Positions 46,145 to 56,204 of a stretch of 64,000 bases of DNA are shown piece after piece. Source of the stretch: DATFVA01 sp963832715 (GTDB taxonomy: Bacteria; Bacteroidota; Ignavibacteria; Ignavibacteriales; Ignavibacteriaceae); contig CAWHVB010000006.1 of NCBI GenBank assembly GCA_963832715.1, positions 62,001 through 126,000 of the forward strand, written 5' to 3'. The translations under genes and the position numbers were made by a program. Every line of letters starts with the position of its first letter. Positions within the stretch are counted from its first letter, which is position 1. The notes beneath the pieces were generated by a model. That model had not been told where the DNA came from and searched no databases. It worked only from the letters and a program-made list of their open reading frames with translations.

Positions 46145-47377
46145 TTGAAGTTATTCCTATTGTCAAATTACTATAAAATCTGGCTAGCAGTCTCCTTAAT
46201 TTTTATTATCAGTCTCGCTCTGGCTGCAATAAACCATCCATACTATGGAGATGAATCTCATTTTGTTGAAACAATAAAGTTATTCAGTTCTTCACCGTTT
46301 CCGGATATTCTCAGAGATTATCCTGAAGTTACCACACCTTTAGTGTATACAGTGTACGCTGCCTGGGGAAAATTATTCGGCACAAGTTTGGTCGCGCTTA
46401 GGATACTTTCGCTGATTATCTCTTTTTTGTTTTTCGTTTTGCTTTACAGGTATGTCAGCTCAATTTTAAATAATGAAAAGTTCAGCTTACTTATATGCGG
46501 CGTCATAATAATTAATCCATATATATGGGGACTCAGTGTCTTTATTTTTACAGATATAATGACAATGTGCTTCGCTATTAGCGCTCTTTATTTTTTTGAA
46601 CGCGACAAACCCGTTTTAACTGCTCTTTTTCTGGGTCTGGCAATATTAAGCAGACAATACGCAATTATTTTTATGATTGCCTTATGGATTTTTGTTTTTA
46701 TAAAATCTAAATATAGAGGGAATTACAAACAATTCTTTAAGTATACACTTTACTTTTTTATTTCCTCCCTTCCCTTTATTATCCTAGTAACCATCTGGCA
46801 GGGGTTGTCACCGCCTTTGGGAGTTAAAAAATTTTTGCCTGATACACAAGTCTTATGGAACCCTCATGCATTTGTGACATATATTACTTTTTCTTCTATA
46901 TACGCTTTCCCACTTCTTCTGATTTTCATTACCAGATTATTTAATTACAGGAATTTATTGATACCTGCTGCCATTCTAGGCAGTATTTACTTTATTTTTC
47001 CGGTCGAAGCTTCTCAGGTCAGTGTCGTACAAAATCATATCGAAACTGTAGGTCTTTTTCATAAGCTTATTTATTCGTTGGCCGGAAGAGGAGAACTAAC
47101 AGAAATTATACTATTCGTTTTCTTTTCCTTAGGTATTTGGTTAATAATGATCTTTTTAAAAGAAGATCTTAAACTGGTAAAGGCCGGAAGTATAAATACT
47201 GAACTGCTGCTTTCAATGATCTTCTTTATTTACTTAATAGTTATGCCTTTTTCATACCAGATATGGGAGAAGTATCTGATAATGGTCCTACCTGTGCTAT
47301 TACTCAGGTTCGGATTATTATTCGATGATCCTCAAATTAAAGAAATTCCATTTAACGGCGGTATACCAAATGATTAA
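46145..47377 (+). CDS. glycosyltransferase family 39-like membrane protein
   Basis: The 410-residue protein has about ten transmembrane helices. An early loop carries HPYYGDESHFVE (Asp/Glu at about residue 36), the acidic motif expected of ArnT/protein-mannosyltransferase (GT-C) enzymes, which use lipid-linked sugars. The first helix begins near residue 10. The start is TTG at 46145. It stands 46 bp after the LEA-type lipoprotein gene. Its acceptor could be lipid A, another envelope glycan or a protein, and sequence cannot decide. Confidence 0.7.
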   Translation: MKLFLLSNYYKIWLAVSLIFIISLALAAINHPYYGDESHFVETIKLFSSSPFPDILRDYPEVTTPLVYTVYAAWGKLFGTSLVALRILSLIISFLFFVLLYRYVSSILNNEKFSLLICGVIIINPYIWGLSVFIFTDIMTMCFAISALYFFERDKPVLTALFLGLAILSRQYAIIFMIALWIFVFIKSKYRGNYKQFFKYTLYFFISSLPFIILVTIWQGLSPPLGVKKFLPDTQVLWNPHAFVTYITFSSIYAFPLLLIFITRLFNYRNLLIPAAILGSIYFIFPVEASQVSVVQNHIETVGLFHKLIYSLAGRGELTEIILFVFFSLGIWLIMIFLKEDLKLVKAGSINTELLLSMIFFIYLIVMPFSYQIWEKYLIMVLPVLLLRFGLLFDDPQIKEIPFNGGIPND

Positions 47378-47496
47378 AATTTTTTCTCAAATCAAGTTTT
47401 TACAACTTAACTTTTTATAAATTTATGATTGTTTTCTAAACAAATTGGATTTTATTACTTTCCCGGAAAAAGCTTAATAAACCAGGCAGGATAATT

Positions 47497-48464
47497 ATGG
47501 CTAAAACAGAAAAATATACACTTGGAGTTGACCTTGGCGGAACGAGCGTTAAAATTGGAATAGTCTCAGAAAAAGGAAAGATTATCAGGAAAGTTTCAGT
47601 TGAGTCCAATCAGCTGATGGACCGGATGCAGTGATTGAGCAGATCAAAAAAGGAATAAGAGAAATACTTAAACAATACTAAAAAGAAGATTTACGGTATA
47701 GGAATTGGTGCACCGGGTGTAGTTTCAGTGAAGAAAGGAACAGTTGAAAATCCTCCTAATTTTCCGGGCTGGGAGAAAGTTAATTTAGGCAAACTGATTG
47801 AGAAGGAATTTAATAAAAAGGTTTATGTTGAAAATGATGCCAATGCTGCTGCAATCGGGGAATTAATATTCGGAGTTGGAAAGAAGTATGATTCATTTAT
47901 AATGGTAACATTAGGAACAGGGGTTGGCGGCGGAATAATAATCGATAAAAAAATTTACCGGGGAGAATTCGGCGCTGCGGGAGAAATAGGTCACGTTACA
48001 ATTGAACAGCGAAGGTCCCAGGTGCAACTGCGGTTCACTAGGCTGTATTGAAGCCTATGTTGGCAATCATTACCTGGTAAGCCGGATTAAAAAGGAAATT
48101 GCCTGACCACCCGGCGTCCAAAATATGGGAATTGATAGACAACGACCTTAAGCCAGCTTAACTCCTAAAATTATTGATTTGGCTTCTGAAGAAGGTGATC
48201 AATTTTGCCCAATCAATTGTTAAGAAAATGGGATATTTCATCGGATGCGCATTAGCTTCTGTCAGTAATCTGCTTGATGTCAGCACTTTTATTATCGGAG
48301 GAGGAGTATCCGGTTTTGGTAGACCTTTGTTTGATTCGATAAAGGAAACAGCTTCCTCGCGGGTTTTAACCCGCTTTAGGAGCAGGGTAGAAGTTCATCC
48401 TGCAAAATTAAAAAATGATGCCGGAATTAAAGGGGCATCGGCTTTAGTGTTTTATAAATCCTGA
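47497..48464 (+). pseudogene. ROK-family sugar kinase (glucokinase type), multiply frameshifted
   Basis: Pieces in several frames add up to one ROK kinase of about 320 residues: the N-terminal phosphate-binding GVDLGGTSVKIGIV, GIGAPGVVSVKKGT, ENDANAAAIGE, MVTLGTGVGGGI, GEIGHVTI, the zinc motif CNCGSLGCIEAY, then IIGGGVSGFG. At least six indels are needed, near 47620, 47682, 48010, 48105, 48155 and 48200, several at short homopolymers. Every catalytic motif survives. This argues for consensus-sequence errors rather than decay. Glucose phosphorylation is the likely role. ATG at 47497. Confidence 0.82.
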
Positions 48465-48509
48465 GAGCATAAATATACTTTGTAAATTAATTTCATTGAT
48501 CAATTTTAA

Positions 48510-51059
48510 ATGAGAAAATTTTTACTGATAATAATATTATGTTCTCTTCAGGAATTTGCTCAGCAAATTGATTCGACAGGTATTATATTCCCACTGATTC
48601 GATTTATTCACCGGTACGGATTCCTGATTCAGTTCATACCGATTCCGTCAAGACAAAAAGGGTGATATCGATACAGTTATAAACACCAGCTCATCGGATT
48701 CTTTATTTTTGTGATAGATGATAAAGGAAATGTACCTTTACGGTGAGAGCGAAATTCAATACAAACAAACTGATTTAACAGCTGCAAATATAAAAGTTAA
48801 TTTTGAAACAGGGGGAGTAGAGGCGGAAGGTGTTCCTACAGATACCTGCGAGAAATATGTCGGTACTCCGGTGTTCAAAGATAAAGGGGAGACCTATGAA
48901 GGTTTCAGGATGAAGTTTAATTTTAAATCTCAAAGAGGATTTATTGCTACTGCAGGAACTGAAAATGAAGGAGCTTATTACACCGGTTCGAAAATAAAAA
49001 AGGTAGACAAGGACACGTATTTTATTCAAGATGGAATTTATACTACCTGCGACAAGAAGGATCCGGATTATTATCTTTTATTCTCCCAAAATGAAAGTAG
49101 TTCAAAAGCAGGAAGTAATGGCCGAATGGATATGGTTATTCGTCGGCGATGTTCCGTTTCCTGTGCCTTTGCCTTTTGCCGTTTTTCCTTTACAGTCCGG
49201 CAGGAGTTCAGGAATTATTCCGCCCGTTTTTGGAGATGACGGAACATACGGGAAATATTTTGCGAGGTTCGGATATTTCTGGGCGATAAGCGATTATATG
49301 GATTGGAATCTGACAGGCGATTATTATACCCGCGGAAGTTACCGGGCTAATTCAAGATTGCGTTATGCTGAAAGATACAATTTTACCGGTAGTTTCCAGG
49401 GAGACTATTCAGATTTGAAATCCGGTATTCCGACAGATCCCGACGGACCGAGAGGATAGACTGGAGAATAAAGTGGAGCCACAACCAGTCATTTACACCA
49501 ACAATGCGTTTTGATGCAAACCTGGAGTTTACTTCCGGTAATTATCTTTCGAGAAATGTGACGGATTTCAATGAGCTACTGAGGAATGAAATAGGTTCAA
49601 ATGCGACATTTTCCAAAACATGGGACGAATCCGGAAACAGTCTTATCTGCCAATTATACAAGGAGACAGGTGCTTCAGACCGGGGATATAAATGAAGTGC
49701 TCCCGAGCCTGACATTCACAAAGTCACAAAGTTATCCATTCAGAGGCAAAGGAGTTGGCGAACAAAAATGGTACGAGTTATTCGGTTATAATTACTCAGG
49801 TCAGTTCCAGAATAACAGGACAAAAACGAATGGCAATTTAAATATAAGAGGCGGGTTCAATCACCAGATTTCAGCCGGCTTATCTCCAAAGATCGGATAC
49901 CTAAGTATTGCTCCATCTGTACGCTACCAGGAAAGATGGTATAATAAAAGGGTCGTTTACGAAAGAGGTATCTCGCCGCTCACCGGAAATGATACAACCT
50001 TTATTAATGATGAGCATGAAGTTGAATTTTGTAAGGACTTTCGGGTTAGGTGTAACCGCCTCCACCAAGTTTTATGGAATCTTTCCAGTAAACAGTTTCG
50101 GGGTAAATGCTATAAGACATACTGTAAATCCAAGCATTTCCTACAACTACAATCCTGATTTCTCAAAACCGTTCTGGGGATATTATGATTCATATCTCGA
50201 TCCTAATAATAAAGTTATTCATTATGATAAATTTCAAAGAGAAGTTTTCGGCGGCGCCCCTTCCAGTGAAGCCCAGAGAATCACTTTTTCATTGGGAAAT
50301 ATTTTTGAGATGAAGACACTGCCTGACCTTTCTGACACCACCTCAAAAGAACAGAAGATACAACTGCTTAATCTTTCGGCTTCAATGAGCTATAATTTTG
50401 CTGCAGATACTATGAAACTGTCGGATCTTGGTCTACAATACAGAACACAGGTAGGAGACTGGTTCAATTTCTCCGGGAGTTCTAATTTTACTCCCTACGA
50501 TTACCAGGGAAATACTTCAAGGATCAATAAGTTTCTTATAAACGAAGGGAAAGGATTTTTACGGCTTACAAATTTCAGCTTTTCCATTTCCACAACTCTT
50601 TCGGGTGAAAAGTTAAAATCTGCGGAGGACAATAAAACACCCGAACAAGAGGGTGAGTATGAACTACAGAACGGGGATAATGTATACAAAGGATTATATT
50701 CAGACAAAGAACCTGATTTCACAATTCCCTGGGACCTTTCGCTGACATATAATTATTCCTTGACTAAACCAATTCCCAGCCAAAAAACTGAAGTCTCAAA
50801 CTTAAGCGGAGGTATAAACTTCAACCTGACTCCCAAATGGAAGTTTTCTTTTACGGGCAGCTACGATTTTCAAAGACATGAGTTCGCAGCGCCGCAGATA
50901 AGGATCTCACGGGATCTGCATTGCTGGTTAATGGATTTTACCTGGAATCCTATCGGAACGTACCGCGGTTATCGTTTTGAAATCAGGGTTAAAGCACCTC
51001 AGCTTCAGGATTTAAAGGTTACAAAACAGGATCAGTTCTACAGCGGAAGGGGGTACTAA
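48510..51059 (+). pseudogene. lptD: LPS-assembly protein LptD, multiply frameshifted
   Basis: LptD is the outer-membrane barrel that inserts LPS. The gene begins with a signal peptide (MRKFLLIIILCS). The jellyroll part follows in pieces (EMYLYGESEIQYKQTDL, EGVPTDTC, YFIQDGIYTTCDKK, VGDVPFPVPLPFAVFP), then the barrel. The final clean stretch (about 50040-51059) ends in FEIRVKAPQLQDL. About nine indels are needed between 48590 and 50036, three of them within 60 bp at 49085-49145, while the last kilobase is intact. LptD is normally essential when LPS is made, so sequence error is likelier than loss. The stop overlaps the next ATG (TAATG). Confidence 0.82.
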
Positions 51060-51517
51060 TGCAGAAATACATAATTGACGGCAACAACCTGATAGGAAAA
51101 ATCAAAGAATTACAAAATCTTCAGAATAAGGATAAACAGGCTGCCAGGGAAAAACTTGCCTTTTTGACCGAGAGGTATTTTCAAAACAAAAGAGTAAAGG
51201 TTTCACTTCACTTTGATGGTTATCAAAATACTCCAATCAGAATGAATTCGGCAAAAATAATTTATTCCGAAAATAAAACTGCTGATGAGAAAATTAAGTC
51301 CGAAATTTCATCTTCAAAAAATACAAGAAATGTCACGCTTATTACTTCCGACAATAATTTAAGGGAGTTTGCACGAGTCTGCAGCTGCTCAGTAATATTA
51401 TCAGAAGAGTTTGCCCAAGAACTGAAAAAAAGAAGCGAGAAGGATGAAGAAGAGAGACGGATACAATCGATTAATGATATTGAAGAATTTAAAAGAATAT
51501 TCAATGTTAAAAAATAA
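51059..51517 (+). CDS. YacP-like NYN-domain protein (putative RNA-processing nuclease)
   Basis: The 152-residue protein starts with YIIDGNNLIG, whose Asp and Asn are the metal-binding motif of PIN-like NYN domains. A second acidic motif follows (VSLHFDGY) and a third, VTLITSDNNLREFA. The charged helical tail EKDEEERRIQSI is also typical of YacP/Rae1-like proteins, some of which cut mRNA at the ribosome. The exact target here is unknown. It starts inside the lptD stop codon, so translation is coupled. Confidence 0.85.
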   Translation: MQKYIIDGNNLIGKIKELQNLQNKDKQAAREKLAFLTERYFQNKRVKVSLHFDGYQNTPIRMNSAKIIYSENKTADEKIKSEISSSKNTRNVTLITSDNNLREFARVCSCSVILSEEFAQELKKRSEKDEEERRIQSINDIEEFKRIFNVKK

Positions 51518-51693
51518 TTATCCGCATGTCACATTTTTATTCCATTTAAGGAAATTATTTTATATTTTCACTTTCAGGTCCCGGGTTGTTGAATACAAAT
51601 AAAGTGAGCAGCTGACAAGTAAATCTCACCTTAATTTGGAAATATTTAACCACTTAATTAACCAGTCATATAAATATAAAAACGAGAGGTGTT

Positions 51694-53976
51694 ATGAATA
51701 AGGAATTATACCGGAAATCAACATTCCTTTTTGCCCTATTCTTGTTATCTTTTTTTTCAACCAACCTTTATTCCCAGGGGGTCGATGGATCACGAATTGA
51801 TCATTTAACCCCGGAACTTATACAATCGTATGTTCCGGCTAATGTCAATGGGGATGTAATTACAATCGACGGATTTGACAATTTTAATATCGGTGTGGAT
51901 TTTGCCGAGCCTCATATGTCATCAAATCCCACCAACCCGCTTGAGTATTTCAATGCCTTCAACATCAATGGAGCTCACAGAACATATGATGGTCATGATT
52001 GGCTGGCATCAACCCCCTCATTTGGTACTTCAGTTGCCGGAGATCCTGTAACTGCATATGACAGCCTCGGAAATCTTTTTTATATGCAGATGTATGGAAG
52101 TATTTCCGGTGCTAAAGTTATACGATCGACAGATAACGGCCAGACTTGGTCAAGCGCTGTAAATGCTGTAAGCGGCGGTGATAAGTGCTGGATGGCTGCA
52201 GATCAGACAAGCGGCCCGTTTGCGAATTACGTTTATGCCACTATGACTAATACAGCTTTTACGGGGCATAACTTTGCAAGAAGCACAGATGGCGGAGCTA
52301 CTTTCACCCAGACTTTTACAACAAACAGTTCTCCACTTCCCGGGGCAATGCCCGCAGTAGGACCTAATATTATCGGCGGCGATGTACCCGGCGGCTGCGT
52401 TTATTTTGTTACGAATGAAGGCAACAGTTTTGCAGCCACTTACAGGTTATTCCGTTCAACCGACGGAGGGGCAACATTTACATTAATGTCAACAAACAAC
52501 TTTGCAGGTTATGTGGGCACTAATGTAAGCGGTAGGAATTCAGTAGAAAATATGAGAACCAGACCATACCCGTTCATAACTGCCGATAACAGTTACGGTC
52601 CTTACAGGGGAAGGCTGTATCTTGTATATGCTTCCAATACACCAGCCGGAAGCGGCAACAAACCAGATATCTTCTGTCGTTACTCGACAGATCAGGGAGC
52701 GACGTGGTCGTCTGCAGTAGTCGTAAATGACGATCCCAATACCGTAAACAATCATCAGTGGCACCCATCAACATGGTGCGATAAAGAAACAGGCAGACTG
52801 TTCGTGAAATGGATGGATACCAGAGATACACCAACCTCAGACAGTGCTTATATTTATGCAAGTTATTCAGATGACGGCGGAATTACTTTTGCACCGAATC
52901 AGCAGGTTTCAAATGCCAAGATGAAGATAAATTGTTCTTCATGCGGCGGCGGCGGTACACCGAGGTACCAGGGTGATTATGATGCAATCACATCGGCCGG
53001 TAATATTTCAATGATGGTATGGACCGACTTCAGAAATGGAAGTTTCGCGAGCTACACCGGATATTTCCCTGATTTTGCGATGCTGGTTTATCCACCTTCA
53101 AATACTGTAGGGAATACGAATGATCAGACGGATTATACGGTAGAAATCCCGCAGGTTACTTTATTTGACGGTGAGGCAATGTTTACTGCGGATGTCGATC
53201 CTGCACCCGCGACAGGTTCATTTGACATTACTTTCACTCCCGGAAACACAATCACCTCCTTCCCGGGAAGTATCGCCATGACCATTCATACTGTAGGTAC
53301 AGTTCCCAACGGAACATATACCATTAATGTGCAGGGCGAAGGCGTTACAGGCATTCCTGTGCACAGAAGATCAGTTACTCTTGAAGTGATTGACAATGTA
53401 CCTGTTGAACTCACCTCGTTCACTGCGCATCTGGATAATAACAGTGTGATGCTGAGCTGGGTAACTGCTACAGAATTAAACAACAGCGGTTTTGAAATTC
53501 AAAGAAGTCTGAAAACTGATGATCAAACCACTGCTGAGTGGTCTAAAATTGGTTTTGTTCAGGGAAATGGAAACAGTACCGAGAGTCATGCGTATATCTA
53601 CAATGATGAAAATATTGTTAAACCTGGTCACTATACCTACAGGCTAAAACAAATCGATTTCGACGGGAAGTATGCATACTCACCGGTTGCAGAGATTGAC
53701 GTAAATAAACCAACCAAGTATTATTTAAGTCAGAATTACCCGAATCCTTTCAATCCAACGACCACTATTGAATTTTCTACTCCGGAGAGAGGTCATGTTT
53801 CATTGAAAGTTTATGATGTACTCGGCAACGAGGTAGCAACACTCGTTAATGGCTGGATGGAATCAACAAACCATCAAGTTATATTTGATGCAAGCAAACT
53901 TGCCAGCGGAATATACTATTATACCTTATCCGCAGGCAATTTTACTTCAACCAAGAAGTTAATACTACTTAAGTAA
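51694..53976 (+). CDS. T9SS-exported BNR-repeat (sialidase-like propeller) protein
   Basis: The 760-residue protein has a signal peptide (about 1-28, ending YSQG). A beta-propeller follows with Asp-box repeats (STDNGQTW, STDGGATF twice, STDQGATW, SDDGGITF) as in exo-alpha-sialidase-like folds. A beta-sandwich region comes next (about 475-565), then a fibronectin-like domain from VPVELTSF (about 569) and a T9SS sorting domain with YLSQNYPNPFNPTTT (last 85 residues). Sialidase catalytic residues could not be confirmed, so this may be a binding propeller. A perfect palindrome follows the stop. Confidence 0.85.
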   Translation: MNKELYRKSTFLFALFLLSFFSTNLYSQGVDGSRIDHLTPELIQSYVPANVNGDVITIDGFDNFNIGVDFAEPHMSSNPTNPLEYFNAFNINGAHRTYDGHDWLASTPSFGTSVAGDPVTAYDSLGNLFYMQMYGSISGAKVIRSTDNGQTWSSAVNAVSGGDKCWMAADQTSGPFANYVYATMTNTAFTGHNFARSTDGGATFTQTFTTNSSPLPGAMPAVGPNIIGGDVPGGCVYFVTNEGNSFAATYRLFRSTDGGATFTLMSTNNFAGYVGTNVSGRNSVENMRTRPYPFITADNSYGPYRGRLYLVYASNTPAGSGNKPDIFCRYSTDQGATWSSAVVVNDDPNTVNNHQWHPSTWCDKETGRLFVKWMDTRDTPTSDSAYIYASYSDDGGITFAPNQQVSNAKMKINCSSCGGGGTPRYQGDYDAITSAGNISMMVWTDFRNGSFASYTGYFPDFAMLVYPPSNTVGNTNDQTDYTVEIPQVTLFDGEAMFTADVDPAPATGSFDITFTPGNTITSFPGSIAMTIHTVGTVPNGTYTINVQGEGVTGIPVHRRSVTLEVIDNVPVELTSFTAHLDNNSVMLSWVTATELNNSGFEIQRSLKTDDQTTAEWSKIGFVQGNGNSTESHAYIYNDENIVKPGHYTYRLKQIDFDGKYAYSPVAEIDVNKPTKYYLSQNYPNPFNPTTTIEFSTPERGHVSLKVYDVLGNEVATLVNGWMESTNHQVIFDASKLASGIYYYTLSAGNFTSTKKLILLK

Positions 53977-53989
53977 TTAACTATTACTA

Positions 53990-54017
53990 AGAAGGGGAGT
54001 CAGCTGACTCCCCTTCT
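53990..54017. terminator. 28-bp perfect palindrome between convergent genes
   Basis: A palindrome with no mismatch runs from 53990 to 54017 (half-site AGAAGGGGAGTCAG, centre AGCT). It lies between the 3' ends of the T9SS cargo gene (plus) and the DUF5683-like gene (minus), so it can fold as a hairpin on either transcript. No T run follows on the plus strand, so its termination strength is uncertain. Confidence 0.6.
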
Positions 54018-54051
54018 AATTATAGATAACAAACGTCGAATAATACCCGGG

Positions 54052-54783
54052 TTATAGTGAGGTTTGAAAGTTAAAAACAAGAGTTGTGGGAAGTTCAGCT
54101 TTGTTTTGTAAGCCTACCGATATATTCCAGCTCAGATCAGCATTAAGATTTTTATTATAAGCAGAAACAAGGCGAACCGCATTGATTGCGCTGGCTATTC
54201 TGTTTACAATTAATGCTCCTACAATAAACCTTATATCGTTGTATGTCTGTTCACTGGAAGTCCACATACCTCTATAGGTTCTTCTCTGCTCAGAAGAAGG
54301 CCAATTCCAGTAATTCGTTTCAACATTATACATTAAGCTGAAGTCACGATTTAACGCCTGTTCATCATTAAATTGATTTACGCTGGAATAATCACCGATA
54401 GTTGCATAAAAATCAGCATCCTTTCCAGTAGGAGAAACGCCTCCGTTGGCAGCTGCATAAGCCTTATAATTCTCCTTCTGCCAGCCGGCGTAAGTATTCA
54501 TCCCGATGAAAACACCCCAGAGAGTTCCCTCTGCGATGGTAAAATACTTTCCGCTGGAATAACCATCTGCATATAATTCGCCCATACCGGGAAGGAGCAG
54601 CGAATAAATGATTGCGAGTCCCGGATTCTTTTTAGTTCGCTCAAAAGAAAGATTAATTTCAGGTGATGTTTTTTTTAGGTTTTCAATAACCTGGTTTTTT
54701 AATTCTAATGATGATCTTGAATCGGCGATCTGTCCAAATGTTAGGGATGAAATGAAAAGAAGAGCTAAAAGGGAATATTTCAT
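54052..54783 (-). CDS. DUF5683-like secreted membrane-associated protein
   Basis: The 243-residue protein has a signal peptide (MKYSLLALLFISSLTFGQ), then a KKNPGLAIIYSLLLPGMGELYADGY segment (quoted as NPGLAIIYSLLLPGMGELY) typical of DUF5683-like proteins with a proline/glycine-rich hairpin membrane region. A second hydrophobic stretch is at about 198-215 (IRFIVGALIVNRIASAINAV). The function of this family is unknown. The gene ends convergently with the T9SS cargo gene and sits 24 bp after mtaB on the same strand, so it may be transcribed with it. Confidence 0.65.
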   Translation of the reverse strand: MKYSLLALLFISSLTFGQIADSRSSLELKNQVIENLKKTSPEINLSFERTKKNPGLAIIYSLLLPGMGELYADGYSSGKYFTIAEGTLWGVFIGMNTYAGWQKENYKAYAAANGGVSPTGKDADFYATIGDYSSVNQFNDEQALNRDFSLMYNVETNYWNWPSSEQRRTYRGMWTSSEQTYNDIRFIVGALIVNRIASAINAVRLVSAYNKNLNADLSWNISVGLQNKAELPTTLVFNFQTSL

Positions 54784-54807
54784 AATTTTTTAATTTTAAT
54801 TTTATAA

Positions 54808-56133
54808 TTAAGATGCTAATGAGTCAACTGATTTTTTTATCGCCCTCAGTTCTCCCGAACAAATTAAATTATTTACCGAGTTGATTTTAACCCGGGCTAG
54901 CTTGTTTACCAGAACAGGGTCATAAGGGCATGAGACGCGAATATAATTTGATGAAAAACCTTGTATCAGCCCATTATGGTTTTCTGCCTCAAACAGGACT
55001 TCGAGTTCCATGCCTGTATTTTTCTGATAAAACATGTTTTTCTTTCTGATGCTGAGATCTCTCAAAACCTTATTTCTTCTTTTTCTTTCAAATACATCAA
55101 CCTGGTCAGTAAAATCAAAAGCTGGGGTCCCTGGTCTTTCTGAATAAGTAAATACATGCAGGTATGAGATATCAAGATCCCTTAAAAAACTATAAGTAGA
55201 GATAAAATCCTCTTCAGTTTCGCCCGGAAATCCTACAATAACATCAACCCCAATGCCTACTCCAGGTATTGCAGAATGCAGTTTATCGATAAGCTTTTCA
55301 TAATCTCCGGTTTTATACCGACGCCTCATCTTCTTCAAGACACCGGAGCTGCCGCTCTGCAGAGGTATATGGAAATGACTGCACATCTTATCATTTGAAG
55401 CAGCCAATTCGATAATATCATCAGTAAGGAGGTTCGGTTCTATCGAACTTATCCGTATTCTGAATTTTCCATCTATATCAACCATACGGAGAAGGAGATT
55501 ATACAAATTAGTTTGATAATGCTTTCCATAATCCCCAACATTGACTCCCGTTAATATTATTTCTTTATAACCCCGATCAAGGAGTGCTTTGAAGTCAGTT
55601 ATGACAGAGTCAGGATCCATGCTTCTGCTAAGTCCACGTGCTTTAGGAATCGTACAGAAAGTACATTTATAATCGCATCCATCCTGAATTTTAAGGTATG
55701 CTCTTGTTCTATTATCAGCATCCGATGAATGGGCGGGGCCGAAATCAGTCTGTTCACCATCAGGTGAGACAAAAACGCAAGCCATCTCCTTCTTTTCAAA
55801 GTTATTTAAGATCTCAAATAATCTGAATTTTTCCTGGGTACCTAATACCGCATCAACTCCTTCGATGGCAGCGATCTCCTCAGGGCGCAGCTGAGCGTAG
55901 CAGCCGGTAACGACAATACAGGCATCAGGATTCTGCCGAAGCACTCGTCTCACGAGCTGACGGCATTCCTTCTCAGCATTTTCGGTCACTGTGCAGGTAT
56001 TAAAAACATAAACATCCGCATTTTCCCTGAAATCAACTACCTGAAATCCCCTGGTGAGGAACTGATTGCCAATAGTTGAAGTTTCAGCAAAATTCAGCTT
56101 ACAGCCGAGAGTATGTAATGCAACCTTATTCAA
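54808..56133 (-). CDS. mtaB: tRNA t6A37 methylthiotransferase MtaB
   Basis: The 441-residue radical-SAM enzyme adds a methylthio group to N6-threonylcarbamoyladenosine at position 37 of tRNA. The N-terminal domain (UPF0004) has three Cys for one 4Fe-4S cluster (Cys11 in LGCKLN, Cys47 in FNTCTV, Cys78 in VTGCYAQ). The radical-SAM cluster motif is CDYKCTFC (Cys153, 157, 160). A TRAM-like C-terminal domain follows. The HTLGCKLNFAET start separates MtaB from MiaB and RimO. Upstream lies rpsA, separated by a terminator. Confidence 0.92.
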   Translation of the reverse strand: MNKVALHTLGCKLNFAETSTIGNQFLTRGFQVVDFRENADVYVFNTCTVTENAEKECRQLVRRVLRQNPDACIVVTGCYAQLRPEEIAAIEGVDAVLGTQEKFRLFEILNNFEKKEMACVFVSPDGEQTDFGPAHSSDADNRTRAYLKIQDGCDYKCTFCTIPKARGLSRSMDPDSVITDFKALLDRGYKEIILTGVNVGDYGKHYQTNLYNLLLRMVDIDGKFRIRISSIEPNLLTDDIIELAASNDKMCSHFHIPLQSGSSGVLKKMRRRYKTGDYEKLIDKLHSAIPGVGIGVDVIVGFPGETEEDFISTYSFLRDLDISYLHVFTYSERPGTPAFDFTDQVDVFERKRRNKVLRDLSIRKKNMFYQKNTGMELEVLFEAENHNGLIQGFSSNYIRVSCPYDPVLVNKLARVKINSVNNLICSGELRAIKKSVDSLAS

Positions 56134-56151
56134 ATAAACAATTTCTATTTA

Positions 56152-56182
56152 AAAATAAAAGAGCGGGATCTTATTCCCGCTC
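56152..56182 (-). terminator. rho-independent terminator after rpsA
   Basis: Read on the minus strand, the arms GAGCGGGA (56182 to 56175) and TCCCGCTC (56168 to 56161) enclose a 6-nt loop and are followed by TTTTATTTTT. It ends the rpsA transcript just before mtaB. Confidence 0.9.
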
Positions 56183-56204
56183 AGTAAATATCCGGAGAAT
56201 CCGG

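Noticed and set aside
47497..51059. Programmed ribosomal frameshifting in the ROK kinase and lptD
   Set aside because: There are far too many breaks of mixed direction, without slippery heptamers or downstream structures.
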